Of a DNA stretch of 64,000 bases, positions 1 through 8,428 are shown piece by piece. The stretch covers positions 1 to 64,000 of the forward strand of contig CAWBIU010000002.1 of assembly GCA_963789015.1 (NCBI GenBank), in the 5' to 3' direction. The position numbers were made by a program, and so were the translations under genes. The DNA is from JAOPZW01 sp963789015. GTDB lineage: Bacteria > Actinomycetota > Thermoleophilia > Solirubrobacterales > Solirubrobacteraceae. The notes under the pieces are model-generated. The model made no database searches, was not told where the DNA came from, and saw only the letters and a program-made list of their open reading frames with translations. The stretch's first letter is position 1. Each line of letters begins with the position of its first letter.

Positions 1-394
1 GACGTACATCGCGATGAAGATCGCCTCATGAAGAACGCGAAGCCCTCGATCGCGAACGCGAGCCCGAACACCGACCCGAACATCGCCATGAAAGTCGGCC
101 AGAGCAGCCCGAGCTCGAACGACAGATCGTCCCGGTGACGACGCCGACTGCGAACAGGACCGCCAGCGCCTTCGACCAGCGGCGGGCGAGGTCGCGGTAG
201 GTCGCGTCGCCGGTGCGCAGCCACAGGCCCTCGACGAACAGCACCATCGCCGGAAAGGCGATGCCGAAGCACACGAGCGGGATGTGGAAGGCGAACGACA
301 TCGCCTGCATCTGCCGCGCCGCCGACAGGTCATGCTGCGACGGCCGGCCGAGTACGCCGGTGAGGTCCTGCGCGGCCAGCGCGATCGCGTGCAT
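1..394 (-). pseudogene. cydA: Cytochrome bd ubiquinol oxidase subunit I, N-terminal part, frameshifted
   Basis: Reading the minus strand from the ATG at 394, the protein begins MHAIALAAQDL and soon shows the CydA N-terminal helix (SAARQMQAMSFAFHIPLVCF), the region that holds the first transmembrane segments of the quinol-oxidising heme subunit. The frame breaks near 130 and again near 30. In the other frames the expected CydA text continues (SFELGLLWPTFMAMFGSVFG, then EAIFIAMYV). Both breaks look like loss of a single C. The gene runs off the left edge, so cydB is not visible. Either this is a decaying gene or the two indels are sequence errors; the family assignment itself is secure. Confidence 0.8.
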
Positions 395-491
395 CGCCGT
401 TCGAGGTCGACCCCTGCCCCCGGTGACAACCACGCGCGGCGGTGTGCGGACCGCACTGGGAGCGTGCGCTGCGCGGCCTATCCCCCGGGTC

Positions 492-756
492 ATGCGAGCG
501 ACCGCAGTCTGCACCCACCAAGACCTGATCCGGCCCGTCGTGCCGCGGACGCCCCGGGCTGCGAGGAGTGCCTGGCGCTCGGGACGCCGTGGGTCCACCT
601 CCGGCTGTGCCTGACGTGCGGGCACGTCGGCTGCTCGACTCATCGCCGGGCCGCCACGCGCGCCTGCACGCGCACCGCATCGGCCACCCGATCGTCCAGT
701 CGTTCGAGCCGGGCGAGGACTGGCGCTGGTGCTTCTTCGACGAGACCTACGTCTGA
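492..756 (+). pseudogene. UBP-type zinc finger protein, frameshifted
   Basis: Starting at the ATG at 492, three reading-frame pieces join into one small zf-UBP protein: CTHQDLIRPVVPRTP, then GCEECLALGTPWVHLRLCL with CGHVGC, then SSPGRHARLHAHRIGHPIV and a tail ending in the stop at 754-756. The paired Cys and His residues of the ubiquitin-protease-type zinc finger are all present once two indels (about 557 and 632) are bridged. Bacterial members are about 85-95 residues and poorly characterised, often lying near redox or stress genes. Its 3' end overlaps the convergent oxidoreductase gene by ten bases. Functional only if the indels are sequence errors. Confidence 0.7.
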
Positions 757-2447
757 GTGTGGACGACGGCCTCGCCCCGGGCGCGGTCGCCGATCCGCTC
801 GTGGACCATCCGGATCGCGATCGAGCCCTCGCCGACGGCTGAGGCGACCCGCTTGATCGAGCCGCTGCGCACGTCGCCCGCGGCGAACACCCCGGGGAGG
901 CTGGTCTCGAGCATCAGCGGGACCCAGTCGTCGGACGTGTCGCCGTTGCCGGCGTCCGGCCCGGTGAGGATGTAGCCGCCCGAGTCGAGCGCGATCGCCT
1001 CGCCCAGCCACTGGGTGTGCGGCGCGGCCCCGATGAACACGAACAGCGCGCGCGCCTCGATGCGCTCGCGGTCGCCGGTCCGGTGGTCCTCGACGACGAG
1101 CGCCTCGAGCGCGTCCCGGCCGCACAGCTCGCGGACCTCGCTGTGCAGGTGCACGTCGATATCCGGGTTTCGCTCGATGCGGTCGGCGAGGTAGCGCGAC
1201 ATGTTCTCGGTCAGCACCGGCTCGCGCACGATGAGGGCCACACGGGCCGCGGAGCCGGTGAGGAACAGCGCCGCCTGACCGGCCGAGTTGCCGCCGCCGA
1301 CGACCGCGATCGGATCGCCGCGGCAGAGCTGGGCCTCCATCAAGGTGGCGGCGTAGTAGACGCTCGTGCCCTCGAGCTCCTCGAGCCCCGGCACCGGCAG
1401 CCGGCGGTACTGCACGCCGGTCGCGATCACGATCGCGCGCGCCCGCAGCTCCTGGCCGCCATCGAGCCGGATCGCGTAGTGGTCGGCGCGCTGCTCGAGC
1501 GACGTGGCGCGGGCCGGGATCGTGAGCTCGGCGCCGAACTTCTCGGCCTGCAGGACGGCCCGGTCGGTGAGCTCGGCGCCGGAGACGCCGGCCGGGAAGC
1601 CGAGATAGTTCTCGATCCGCGAGGACGTCCCGGCCTGGCCGCCGGTGGCGAGCGCGTCCAACGCGACCGTGTCGAGTCCCTCCGACGCGCCGTACACCGA
1701 CGCCGCGAGGCCCGCGGGCCCGGCGCCGACGACGATCAGGTCGCAGACCTCGTCCTTGGTGCGCGGGAGCGGCAGCCCGAAGAGCTTCGCGAGCTCGACG
1801 TTGCTCGGGTTGCGCAGCACCTCGCGCCCGCGCCAGATGACCACCGGGGTCTCCTCGGGGGAGACGCCGAGCTGGCGCAGCAGCGCCTCGGCGTCCGCGT
1901 CCTTCTCGAGGTCGATCCAGTGATGCGGCAGCCGGTTGCGCGCGGCGAACTCGCGGATCCGGCGCGTGTCGGGCGCGTAGCGCGAGCCGATGATGCGAAA
2001 GCCCGCCCCCAGCCCGATGAGCACCGACCGGCGCAGGAGGAACGCGCGCAGGATCAGGTCGCCGAGGTTCGTGTCGTGGGTGACGAGCTCGCGCAGCCGC
2101 TCGGGCGGCACGGCGATGACCTCGCCGTCCTCGATGACCTTCGCGGTCAGGAACGCCGCCTGGCGGGTGAGCAGATTCAGCTCGCCGAGGAAGCGCCGCT
2201 CGCCGTGCACGCCGATCGTGCGCTCGCGGCCGCTGCCGTAGCCCTCGACGATCGCGACCCTGCCCGACAGGATCACGAAGAAGTCGTAGTGGGCGTCGCC
2301 CTCGCGGAAGAGCACGTCGCCGCGCTGGACGCGACGGCGCTCGCCGATCGCCTCGAACGCCGCGAGCTGGCCGTCGTCGAGCCGCGGGAACGCGCCGGAG
2401 CGGTCCGCGGTCTCGACCGGTGCGTCGCCGTCGAGCGCCGGGCTCAC
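747..2447 (-). CDS. cNMP-binding / thioredoxin-like / thioredoxin-reductase-like FAD oxidoreductase fusion
   Basis: The protein has 566 residues, starting at a GTG that overlaps the stop of the upstream gene (GTGA). Residues about 20-140 form a cyclic-nucleotide-binding domain (Crp/cNMP type). Residues about 148-225 look like a glutaredoxin/thioredoxin fold (YAPDTRRIREF ... ETPVVIWRG). Residues 233-566 are a class II pyridine-nucleotide oxidoreductase: FAD motif GAGPAG at 241-246, NAD(P)H motif GGGNSAGQA near 384, and the C-terminal FAD motif FAAGDV. The usual reductase CxxC is absent; that position reads YYAATLMEAQLC. The thioredoxin-like part also lacks CxxC. Thioredoxin-reductase-like fusions with cNMP domains are known in actinobacteria, but substrate and ligand are unknown. 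Probably cytoplasmic and translationally coupled to the DUF6458 gene. Confidence 0.9.
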   Translation of the reverse strand: MSPALDGDAPVETADRSGAFPRLDDGQLAAFEAIGERRRVQRGDVLFREGDAHYDFFVILSGRVAIVEGYGSGRERTIGVHGERRFLGELNLLTRQAAFLTAKVIEDGEVIAVPPERLRELVTHDTNLGDLILRAFLLRRSVLIGLGAGFRIIGSRYAPDTRRIREFAARNRLPHHWIDLEKDADAEALLRQLGVSPEETPVVIWRGREVLRNPSNVELAKLFGLPLPRTKDEVCDLIVVGAGPAGLAASVYGASEGLDTVALDALATGGQAGTSSRIENYLGFPAGVSGAELTDRAVLQAEKFGAELTIPARATSLEQRADHYAIRLDGGQELRARAIVIATGVQYRRLPVPGLEELEGTSVYYAATLMEAQLCRGDPIAVVGGGNSAGQAALFLTGSAARVALIVREPVLTENMSRYLADRIERNPDIDVHLHSEVRELCGRDALEALVVEDHRTGDRERIEARALFVFIGAAPHTQWLGEAIALDSGGYILTGPDAGNGDTSDDWVPLMLETSLPGVFAAGDVRSGSIKRVASAVGEGSIAIRMVHERIGDRARGEAVVHTQT

Positions 2448-2641
2448 CGGAGCTCCGGCGGGCTCGGGGTGGCCCAGCGCCCGCGCAGGATCAGCGCGAG
2501 GCCGAGGACGAGCCCGACGACGCCGACCACCATCAGGACGACCCCGACGGTGTTGATGTCGACGCCCTCGACGTGGGCCGTCACGGCGTACTTGAGGATC
2601 GCGCCCACGGCGATCAGGAACAGGGAGGTGCCGATGGTCAC
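2444..2641 (-). CDS. DUF6458 family small membrane protein
   Basis: A 65-residue protein with two hydrophobic helices (TIGTSLFLIAVGAILKYAV and TVGVVLMVVGVVGLVLGLAL) and a short polar tail. The start MTIGTSL, the glycine-rich helices and the VEGVDINTVG linker match the DUF6458 family, short integral membrane proteins common in actinobacteria with no known function. Its stop overlaps the GTG of the following oxidoreductase gene, so the two are probably co-translated. No signal peptide or cysteine is visible. Confidence 0.8.
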   Translation of the reverse strand: MTIGTSLFLIAVGAILKYAVTAHVEGVDINTVGVVLMVVGVVGLVLGLALILRGRWATPSPPELR

Positions 2642-2728
2642 GCCAACGGTGGGTAGACCGCGTGCGGCCGCGGGGCAACCAGGTTGGCGGCGGAGCCGGT
2701 GGTCCTACTTCAACGGACCGTGGATGGG

Positions 2729-3001
2729 TCAGCGAGATCCTCGTACGCCTCGATCGCGCCGGGTGTCCTCCGCCCCGCCGCGGGCCGCGCGCCAGAGGCG
2801 CAGCGGCAGCGCGCCGAGCGGGGTCCGACGCTCCGCGGAGTCGTGCTCGCGCTCGAACCCCCGCGCGTAGCGCTCGGCCTCCGTCGCCGTGGCGTAGCGC
2901 TTCTCGCCGACCGCGCCACAGCCGCGCTCGCATCGCCACCGCATCGTCGCGCCGTCGGCGGCGAAGCGGAACCGGTGGCCGAGAAGGCGGCAACGCAGCA
3001 T
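2729..3001 (-). CDS. Small zinc-ribbon-like hypothetical protein
   Basis: A 90-residue basic protein starting at ATG 3001. The N-terminus holds a compact motif LRCRLLGHRFRF ... MRWRCERGCGAVGEKRYATA with three Cys and a His, which could bind a metal in the way of a small zinc ribbon. A charged helix (EAERYARGFEREHD) and an Arg-rich tail follow. I recall similar short proteins in related actinobacteria only as hypotheticals and do not assign a function. It is divergent from the MFS gene at 3040, leaving only 38 bases for both upstream regions. Confidence 0.6.
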   Translation of the reverse strand: MLRCRLLGHRFRFAADGATMRWRCERGCGAVGEKRYATATEAERYARGFEREHDSAERRTPLGALPLRLWRAARGGAEDTRRDRGVRGSR

Positions 3002-3039
3002 GCGAGACCACCGTACCCCGGAGCCCGGGAGCGCCAGCC

Positions 3040-5547
3040 ATGAGCACCGTGACCGCCTCGTCGACCGCCGCCGCGCCGCGGACCGGGCCGCGGTTCCGCA
3101 CGATCACGAGCCAGATCCCGAGCCGCCTCGACCGGCTGCCGTGGTCGCGGTTCCACTGGCGCATCGTGATCGGCCTCGGGACCGTCTGGGTCCTCGACGG
3201 CCTCGAGGTCACGATCGTCGGCGCGATCGCCCCGCGCCTCACCGAGGCCGGCAGCGGCATCTCGATGACGAGCGCGGACGTCGGGTTCGCCGCCGCGCTC
3301 TACGTCGCCGGCGCCTGTCTCGGCGCGTTGCTCTTCGGCCAGCTCACCGACCGCCACGGCCGGAAGAAGCTCTTCATGGTCACGCTCGCGCTGTACATCG
3401 GCGCGACGGTCCTGACCGCCTTCGCGTTCGCCCCCTGGTACTTCTTCGTCTGCCGCTTCTTCACGGGCATGGGCATCGGCGGCGAGTACGCCGCGATCAA
3501 CTCGGCGATCGACGAGCTGATCCCCGCGAAGAACCGCGGCCGCGTCGACATCGCGATCAACGGCAGCTTCTGGGTCGGGGCGGCGGCCGGCGGCCTCGCC
3601 GCGCTCCTGCTGCTGGACCCGGCGATCTTCCCGCGCGACGTCGGCTGGCGCATGGCGTTCGGCGCGGGCGCGATCCTCGGCCTGGGCATCCTCGTCGTCC
3701 GCCGCCACGTCCCGGAGAGCCCGCGCTGGCTGTTCCTCCACGGCCGGGAGGAGGAGGCCGAGCGCATCGTCGCCCAGATCGAGGAGGATGTGCGCCGCGA
3801 GACCGGCGCGGAGCTCCCGCCGCCGGGCGACCCGATCACGGTCCACCAGCGCGACGCGATCCCGTTCCGCGAGCTCGCACGGACGATCGTCCGCCGCTAC
3901 CCGACCCGCGCGATCCTCGGCCTCGCGCTCTTCATCGGGCAGGCATTCCTCTACAACGCCGTGACGTTCGACCTCGGGACGATCCTGCACGACTTCTTCG
4001 GCGTCGGCTCGAGCCACGTGCCGTACCTGTTCGTCGTGTTCGCCGCCGGCAACTTCCTCGGCCCGCTGTTCCTCGGGCGCCTGTTCGACACCGTCGGTCG
4101 CATCCCGATGATCGCCGGGACGTACCTCGGCTCGGCCGCGGTGGTCGCGCTTCTCGGCATCCTGCTGCGCGGGGGGCACCTGACCACGGTCTCGTTCATG
4201 GCGCTCGTCGTCGCCGCGTTCTTCCTCGCCTCGGCCGGCGCGAGCTCCGCCTACCTGACGGTCAGCGAGGTCTTCCCGATGGAGACCCGTGCGCTCGCGA
4301 TCGCGCTGTTCTACGCGGTCGGCACGGCCGTCGGCGGCATCGCCGGCCCGGTCGTCTTCGGCGCGCTCATCCACACCGGCGACGCCACCAAGGTCGCCAC
4401 CGGCTTCTTCATCGGCGCCGCCGCGATGGCGATCGGCGGCCTGACGGAGCTGCGCTTCGGTGTCCGCGCCGAGCAGCAGTCGCTCGAGAACATCGCCAGG
4501 CCGCTGACCGCCGAGGAGGCGGAGGCGGAGGGCCAGGGCGCCGTCGACAGCGGCCCGCCCGACGGGCGGGACGGCGCGGCCGACCGCGACCGCTACGAGG
4601 CGCTCGCGCTGCGCGAGAGCGCGGCCGGCCGGCGCGCGGCCGCCGCGCGCCACCGCGCCGCCCGGCACGAGACCGCCGCCGGCGTGGGCAGCGCGCCCCC
4701 GGGCGGCCTGGTCGTGCTCGAGATCCGTGCCCAGATCGCCGAGCTCCGCGCGCTGGCGTTGGACGAGCGCGCGGAGGCGCACGAGCAGCGCGCCGCGGCC
4801 TGGACGGCATCCACCGACGTCGTCCGCCGCGAAGTGCTCGACCGCGCCGCCCGCAGCGAGGAGCGTGCGCGCGAGCACGACGCGCGCGCCGACGCGCTCG
4901 CGGCCGAGCACGCGGTCGGACCGGACGCCCGGCCGGAGCCGGGGACCGCGGAGCGCGACGCCGCCGAGCTGCGCTGGGCGCAAGCCCGCACGGCGCGCGA
5001 ACGCGCGGATGCCGCGCGCGCCCGGCACGACGCCGCGGGCGCCGCGCGCGAGGAGGAGGAGGCCCACACCCACGGCCAGCTCGCCCTCGCCGCCGAGGAG
5101 CGCGCCGACGCCGCCGGTCACGACGCCGCGGCGAAGCGCCTCCACGCGCAGCTCGTGGAAGACGAGCCCGAGGTGCGCCGCCGGATCGCCGCCGCGCGCG
5201 ACGCGCGGATCGACGCCCGGCGCGCGCGGGCGCGGGCGGGGATGCGCCGCTTCCGGCCTGGCGTGGGCACGGTCTTCTTCTCTCCGGCGATGGCCGGCAG
5301 CGCCGGGACGAGCAGCCGCTTCGCGGCGATCGCCGACGAGGCGCACGACCGGGAAGTCGAGGCCATCGCCCGCTCGCTCGACGAGGTCGGCGCGGCCGGG
5401 CGCGAGGAGCTGCGCCGGCGCGTCGGCGGCCGCCACTGGGGGCCCGGCCGCTTCGCCGCCGCGCTGAGGGCCGCGCTCCGGGAGGGGCGCGTGCGGCGCG
5501 ACCCGGAGGGACGCTACGAGACCATGCAGGCGACCACCGCCACCTGA
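3040..5547 (+). CDS. MFS transporter with long charged C-terminal extension
   Basis: The 835-residue product starts at ATG 3040. Residues 1-480 are a complete 12-helix major-facilitator transporter of the metabolite:H+ symporter / sugar-porter type: GQLTDRHGRKK loop at about 100-110, PESPRWL at about 225, and the late helix motif VFPMETRALAIALFYAVGT. Residues about 490-835 are an Ala/Arg/Glu-rich, probably coiled, cytoplasmic extension ending in a segment that could be a small winged helix (REELRRRV ... PGRFAAALRAALREGRVRRD). The usual family length is 420-480 residues, so the extra 345 residues are unusual. The reading frame and codon bias continue without a break, so this looks like a true fusion. 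The mscS-type gene follows after one base, suggesting an operon. Confidence 0.85.
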   Translation: MSTVTASSTAAAPRTGPRFRTITSQIPSRLDRLPWSRFHWRIVIGLGTVWVLDGLEVTIVGAIAPRLTEAGSGISMTSADVGFAAALYVAGACLGALLFGQLTDRHGRKKLFMVTLALYIGATVLTAFAFAPWYFFVCRFFTGMGIGGEYAAINSAIDELIPAKNRGRVDIAINGSFWVGAAAGGLAALLLLDPAIFPRDVGWRMAFGAGAILGLGILVVRRHVPESPRWLFLHGREEEAERIVAQIEEDVRRETGAELPPPGDPITVHQRDAIPFRELARTIVRRYPTRAILGLALFIGQAFLYNAVTFDLGTILHDFFGVGSSHVPYLFVVFAAGNFLGPLFLGRLFDTVGRIPMIAGTYLGSAAVVALLGILLRGGHLTTVSFMALVVAAFFLASAGASSAYLTVSEVFPMETRALAIALFYAVGTAVGGIAGPVVFGALIHTGDATKVATGFFIGAAAMAIGGLTELRFGVRAEQQSLENIARPLTAEEAEAEGQGAVDSGPPDGRDGAADRDRYEALALRESAAGRRAAAARHRAARHETAAGVGSAPPGGLVVLEIRAQIAELRALALDERAEAHEQRAAAWTASTDVVRREVLDRAARSEERAREHDARADALAAEHAVGPDARPEPGTAERDAAELRWAQARTARERADAARARHDAAGAAREEEEAHTHGQLALAAEERADAAGHDAAAKRLHAQLVEDEPEVRRRIAAARDARIDARRARARAGMRRFRPGVGTVFFSPAMAGSAGTSSRFAAIADEAHDREVEAIARSLDEVGAAGREELRRRVGGRHWGPGRFAAALRAALREGRVRRDPEGRYETMQATTAT

Positions 5548-5548
5548 G

Positions 5549-6493
5549 GTGACGCGGGTGCTCCGGCGCCGTGCCGAGCCGCGCGACACCCCGGGGCGCC
5601 GGAGGCTGACGGAGGCCCGTAGCCACGTCGTGCGCGAGGTCGGCCTCGCCCGGCACCTCAGCCGGCGCGCGGTCCGCCGCGCGCGGATCGAGTCGCTCGT
5701 GCTGCTGCCGGCGCTCGTCGGCGTGCTCGAGGTCTACCACCAGCGCGAGGCGCTCTTCGGCCCCGAGTGGGACGGCGCGGTGCGGCTGCTCACCGCCATC
5801 GCGCTCATGGCGATGGGCTGGCAGTTCGCCCGCGACATCGGCCGCTCGTTCGGGCCGCTCCTCTTCCGCCGCCTGGAGCCCGCCACGGCCGGGACCGTCG
5901 GGTTCGTGCTCCGGCTGGCGACGGTCGTCGCGGCGACGAGCCTCGCTCTGCGCGTGGCCGGCCTGACGCCGCGCACGCTCGCGCTCGGCGGCGCGCTGAC
6001 CGCCGTCGTCGTCGGTCTCGCCGCGCAGCAGACGCTCGGCAACCTGTTCGCCGGCACCCTGCTGCTCAGCGCGCGGCCGTTCCGCGTCGGCGAGCGCGTG
6101 CAGTTACAGGGCGGCCCGCTCGCGGGCACGGTCGAGGGCGTCGTGAGCTCCCTCGGCCTTCTGTATACGACCCTCGCCCGGGGCGACGACGCGATCATGG
6201 TCCCGAACTCGGTCGTCCTCAGCGTGGCGGTGGTCCCGCTGCGCGAGCCGCAAGGCGTCGAGCTGCGGGCGCGGCTGCGGCCGGGGATCACGCCGATCGA
6301 CGTCGAACACGTCCTGCGCGACGCTGTCCGGACCCCGATGCGCGGGCCACCGAACGTCACGCTCGAGGAGGTCGACGGCGACGACATCGTGGTCCGCGTC
6401 CGCGCCGCGCCCGAACGGCCGAGCGACGGCCCACAACTCGCGAGCGAAGTGCTCGCCGCGGTCTCGCAGCTGACGCCCGGGGCGGACCTCTGA
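5549..6493 (+). CDS. MscS family mechanosensitive ion channel
   Basis: A 314-residue protein starting at GTG 5549, one base after the MFS stop. An Arg-rich N-terminus is followed by hydrophobic helices, then the MscS pore helix and beta-domain signature: LALGGALTAVVVGLAAQQTL, GNLFAGTLLLSARPFRVGE, then a beta-rich GTVEGVVSSLGLL and a VPNSVVLS segment. These match the pore-lining helix and conserved beta domain of small-conductance mechanosensitive channels, which release solutes on hypo-osmotic shock. The C-terminal alpha/beta domain is present. Coupling to the upstream transporter suggests shared expression. Confidence 0.9.
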   Translation: MTRVLRRRAEPRDTPGRRRLTEARSHVVREVGLARHLSRRAVRRARIESLVLLPALVGVLEVYHQREALFGPEWDGAVRLLTAIALMAMGWQFARDIGRSFGPLLFRRLEPATAGTVGFVLRLATVVAATSLALRVAGLTPRTLALGGALTAVVVGLAAQQTLGNLFAGTLLLSARPFRVGERVQLQGGPLAGTVEGVVSSLGLLYTTLARGDDAIMVPNSVVLSVAVVPLREPQGVELRARLRPGITPIDVEHVLRDAVRTPMRGPPNVTLEEVDGDDIVVRVRAAPERPSDGPQLASEVLAAVSQLTPGADL

Positions 6494-6536
6494 CGGAGAG
6501 CGGCCGCGACGGGAGGCTCAGCGGGAGGGGTCGGCG

Positions 6537-6668
6537 TCAACCGCCCGCGAGGCGGCGCACGGCGCGCACGACCGCCTGCGGGGCGAAGATCGCCATGACG
6601 AACAGCAGCTCGAGCGCGACGAGGAGCACGCACGCGACGAGGACGAGGAGGATGTCGAGGGTGCTCAT
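6537..6668 (-). CDS. Small single-helix membrane protein
   Basis: A 43-residue ORF from ATG 6668 with one long hydrophobic helix (LDILLVLVACVLLVALELLF) and a basic C-terminal tail (VVRAVRRLAGG). It has normal codon bias and lies alone between two genes on the opposite strand. The only support is its membrane-helix composition and a plausible start, so it is a small hypothetical membrane protein. Confidence 0.45.
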   Translation of the reverse strand: MSTLDILLVLVACVLLVALELLFVMAIFAPQAVVRAVRRLAGG

Positions 6669-6783
6669 GTAGGGCCGTCCGGTAGGCCGCGACGCCGGCG
6701 GCAACAGGAGTGCGGGGCCCACCGTCACGCCGCCGGCGCCGCCGCGGTTGATCGGGGACCGTCCCGGCCTATGTCCAACGCCG

Positions 6784-7338
6784 ATGAGTGACACCGAAAC
6801 CCATCCCGGACCAGTCGGGTCGCCCGGTAGTCCTGGAGTGACCCTGGCCGTCTTCGACGACTACCCCGCCGTCCAGCAGGCCGTCGACCACCTGGCGGAC
6901 CACGGTTTCCCGGTGGACCGGGTGTCGATCGTCGGCCGCGATCTCCGCTACGTCGAGCAGGTGACGGGCCGGATGACCGTCGCCACCGCGGCCGCGCTCG
7001 GCGCGCTCCAGGGCGCGGTCCTCGGCGCGCTGTTCGCGCTCGGCTTCGGGTTGATCTTCACGTTCAGCCCCGACCCGGCGCTGCCGCTCCTGGTCGTCTA
7101 CGGGATCGCCGCGGGCGCGGCGCTCGGCGCCCTCTTCGGGGCGCTGAGCCACGCCGCCGGTGGCGACCGTGACTTCACGTCGGTGCAGACGATGGTCGCC
7201 GACCACTACGCGCTGGTCGTCGCCCCGGACGTCGCCGACCGCGCCGCCGTGCTGCTGCGCGAACTCGGCGTGCCCGTCGCCGGCGGAACCGCCGACGGGG
7301 CGACCAACGACGGCGCGAGCCTTCCCGCCTCTGCGTGA
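6784..7338 (+). CDS. General-stress-protein-17M-like / glycine-zipper membrane protein
   Basis: A 184-residue protein from ATG 6784. The first half holds the pattern of the GSP17M/YflT-like domain (VTLAVFDDYPAVQQAVDHL, then FPVDRVSIVGRDLRYVEQV TGR). A glycine/alanine-rich double helical hairpin follows (ALGALQGAVLGALFALGFG and GIAAGAALGALFGALSHA), then a C-terminal domain with HYALVVAPDVADRAAVLL. Homologues are induced by general stress in Gram-positives; the molecular function is unknown. Its stop overlaps the GTG of the metallopeptidase gene, so the two are likely co-expressed. Confidence 0.8.
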   Translation: MSDTETHPGPVGSPGSPGVTLAVFDDYPAVQQAVDHLADHGFPVDRVSIVGRDLRYVEQVTGRMTVATAAALGALQGAVLGALFALGFGLIFTFSPDPALPLLVVYGIAAGAALGALFGALSHAAGGDRDFTSVQTMVADHYALVVAPDVADRAAVLLRELGVPVAGGTADGATNDGASLPASA

Positions 7339-8174
7339 ACGGCTTCGCCGCGTCACGCCGCGGAGGGCGGCTCCGCCCGGTCGCGCTGCTGGCGGCGGCG
7401 ATCGTCGCCGTCGCGCTGGCCGTCTCGTTCGTCGTCGGCGCCCGGGGCGCGACGTTCGGCTACGACGACCCGTTCAACCGCTTCCCGCATGGGCCGTCGG
7501 CGAACCAGGGATCGCGGGCCCCCGGTCCGAGCGCCGAGCAGGATCTGGACGGCTTCCTCACCGCCGTCGTCGGCGACATCCAGGGCTTCTGGAAGCAGGA
7601 GTTGGCCGGCAGCGGACGGCGGTACGCGCCGGCCGCGGTCGTGGTCTTCCACCGGGCGACGATGTCGGGCTGCGGCCCGGCGTCGAGCGCGACCGGGCCG
7701 TTCTACTGCCCGCTCGACCACACGGTCTACCTCGACCCCGGCTTCTTCCGCGAGCTCGCGGTCGAGTTCCATGCGCCGGGCGACTTCGCGCAGGCCTACG
7801 TGCTCGCCCACGAGCTCGGCCATCACGTCCAGACGCTGACCGGGATCACGCAGCAGGTCGACGAGGCGAGGGCCGCCAATCCCGACCTGAGCAACGCCTT
7901 GTCGGTGGCGTTCGAGCTGCAGGCCGACTGCCTCGCCGGCGTGTGGGGCCATTCGACGTACGACCGCGGGCTTCTCGATCGCGGCGACCTCGACGAGGCG
8001 CTTCGCGCCGCCGCCGCGGTCGGAGACGACCGCATCCAGAAGCGCACCATCGGGCGCGTGATCCCCGAGGCGTGGACCCACGGCTCGTCCGCCGAACGTC
8101 GCAGCTGGTTCGCGCGCGGCTTCGACGCGGGGGACCCGAACGTCTGCGACACGTTCTCGGCGCTCGGGGAGTAG
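7335..8174 (+). CDS. YpfJ-type neutral zinc metallopeptidase (PF04228 family)
   Basis: The 279-residue product starts at a GTG overlapping the upstream stop. An N-terminal membrane anchor or signal (LRPVALLAAAIVAVALAVSF) puts the catalytic part outside the membrane. The zinc site is HELGHH at residues 159-164, followed by FELQADCLAGVW, where the third ligand usually lies; cysteines GCGPA and YCPLDH are also present. The CPLDHTVYLDPGFF stretch is characteristic of the family. Members are about 270-300 residues and presumed to be membrane-bound proteases, with unknown substrates. The preceding stress-type gene suggests an envelope stress role, which is an inference. Confidence 0.9.
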   Translation: MNGFAASRRGGRLRPVALLAAAIVAVALAVSFVVGARGATFGYDDPFNRFPHGPSANQGSRAPGPSAEQDLDGFLTAVVGDIQGFWKQELAGSGRRYAPAAVVVFHRATMSGCGPASSATGPFYCPLDHTVYLDPGFFRELAVEFHAPGDFAQAYVLAHELGHHVQTLTGITQQVDEARAANPDLSNALSVAFELQADCLAGVWGHSTYDRGLLDRGDLDEALRAAAAVGDDRIQKRTIGRVIPEAWTHGSSAERRSWFARGFDAGDPNVCDTFSALGE

Positions 8175-8428
8175 GCGTCGCCGGGGTCCTCCTCCGGAAC
8201 GCATCCCGGAGCGACGCAACGCCGCGACTAGCGGACGCGCTCAGCGGGGAAGCACCGTGACAAGCAACTGACGATCGGCGTCCGGATCACTTTCGGGGAA
8301 ACGTGAACCGGCCGTTGAGGCGACCGCGGTCAACATGTGACGAGAACGTGACGGACTATCCCGTGCGGCCGTTGCCTTGACCGCCGCACATCGGCTTGCA
8401 CGTCGGTCGGCAAGTTGCGGAGAAGCCG

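Noticed and set aside
1017..2870. A 617-codon plus-strand frame opposite the oxidoreductase fusion
   Set aside because: Antisense of FAD and NAD(P)H motifs, no domain.
2710..5589. A 959-codon minus-strand frame opposite the MFS gene
   Set aside because: Shadow frame with Arg/Asp-rich low-complexity text; the plus strand encodes a clear MFS protein.
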